Assembly: GCA_011375275.1 (NCBI GenBank)
Contig: DRLW01000527.1
Coordinates: forward strand, 1-5,711
Reading direction: 5' to 3'
Length of the DNA: 5,711 bases
From: Bacteroidota bacterium
Lineage (GTDB): Bacteria; Zhuqueibacterota; Zhuqueibacteria; Zhuqueibacterales; Geothermadaptataceae
The position numbers were made by a program, and so were the translations under genes. The notes under the pieces were generated by a model, which had not been told where the DNA came from, made no database searches, and worked only from the letters and a program-made list of their open reading frames with translations. This document shows, one piece after another, positions 5,535 to 5,711 of the stretch. Each line of letters starts with the position of its first letter. Position 1 is the first letter of the stretch.

Positions 5535-5569
5535 GGGAGACGGGTTTATGCCCGTCTCCCTGATTTTTT
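5535..5569 (+). terminator. Rho-independent terminator of the large secreted protein gene
   Basis: A perfect 10-bp stem, GGGAGACGGG (5535-5544) with CCCGTCTCCC (5551-5560), has a 6-base loop TTTATG. It is followed by TGA and six T residues (5564-5569). It lies 38 bases after the stop codon. The opposite strand has no T run on the other side, so it should work in one direction only. Confidence 0.94.
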
Positions 5570-5711
5570 GAAAAAAATAAAAAAGCCTGTATTCCGTCTT
5601 TCCATGCGCGGAACGCTGGTTTTTTCAAAGAATGCGTTGAGCGTTTTTATGCAGAGTCAGCAAGACTCACTGACGAAGAATAATCGCTGAACAGATACGT
5701 TTACACATGCA
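5570..5711. other. Non-coding tail after the terminator
   Basis: An A-rich stretch (5571-5584) is followed by sequence without a convincing gene. A 13-codon frame (ATG 5649) has no ribosome site. Two mutually exclusive small dyads overlap: GAGTC-AGCAA-GACTC (5654-5668) and GTCAG/CTGAC (5656-5660, 5670-5674). These could be part of the control region of a gene beyond the window, but nothing shows that. Confidence 0.5.

Noticed and set aside
4195..5628. A 477-residue open frame on the minus strand over the end of the same gene.
   Set aside because: It would have to read through the intrinsic terminator hairpin and lies antisense to the conserved sorting domain. No start signal or domain was seen.
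5611..5648. A second terminator made from AACGC (5612-5616) and GCGTT (5634-5638), with the T run 5643-5647 after it.
   Set aside because: The stem is 5 bp with a loop of about 17 bases, and the T run is not adjacent. The strong terminator at 5535-5569 already explains transcript ending.

Overview
The window suggests a bacterium of the Fibrobacteres-Chlorobi-Bacteroidetes (FCB) superphylum or a related candidate phylum such as KSB1, Calditrichota, Zixibacteria or Ignavibacteria. The main reason is that the large protein ends in a type IX secretion (T9SS) type A sorting domain with the signature YPNPFNPST. Such bacteria also commonly carry sigma-54 activators and large surface proteins built from carboxypeptidase-regulatory-like domains. 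The lineage is an inference from protein style only, and no marker gene is present.

Layout, all genes on the + strand. Positions 1-234 are the 3' end of an NtrC-family sigma-54-dependent activator (Fis-type helix-turn-helix). Positions 235-524 are non-coding and look like an enhancer-dependent promoter region. Two related 16-bp dyads (244-259 and 273-288) lie about 100-130 bp upstream of a good -24/-12 sigma-54 element (377-393). Positions 525-2072 encode an exported all-alpha protein that I resolve into six tandem TPR-like repeats of 75-83 residues. Positions 2073-2370 are a second gap with a strong but misplaced Shine-Dalgarno sequence and one to three very short reading frames, one with a coding-like composition. 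Positions 2371-5496 encode a 1041-residue secreted protein: signal peptide, two Ig-like domains, seven transthyretin-fold (carboxypeptidase-regulatory-like) domains and the sorting domain. It is followed by a textbook intrinsic terminator (5535-5569). Positions 5570-5711 hold no gene that I can support.

How the parts may work together (inference): the truncated activator, or a paralogue, could bind the two dyads and switch on the sigma-54 promoter of the helical-repeat gene. No terminator is visible between the helical-repeat gene and the large secreted protein, so both may belong to one transcription unit ending at 5569. Both products carry signal peptides and contain no cysteine, as expected for envelope or surface proteins. 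Their molecular functions are unknown. The most interesting items are the regulatory module at 244-393, the hidden six-fold repeat, and the short coding-like frame at 2103-2270.
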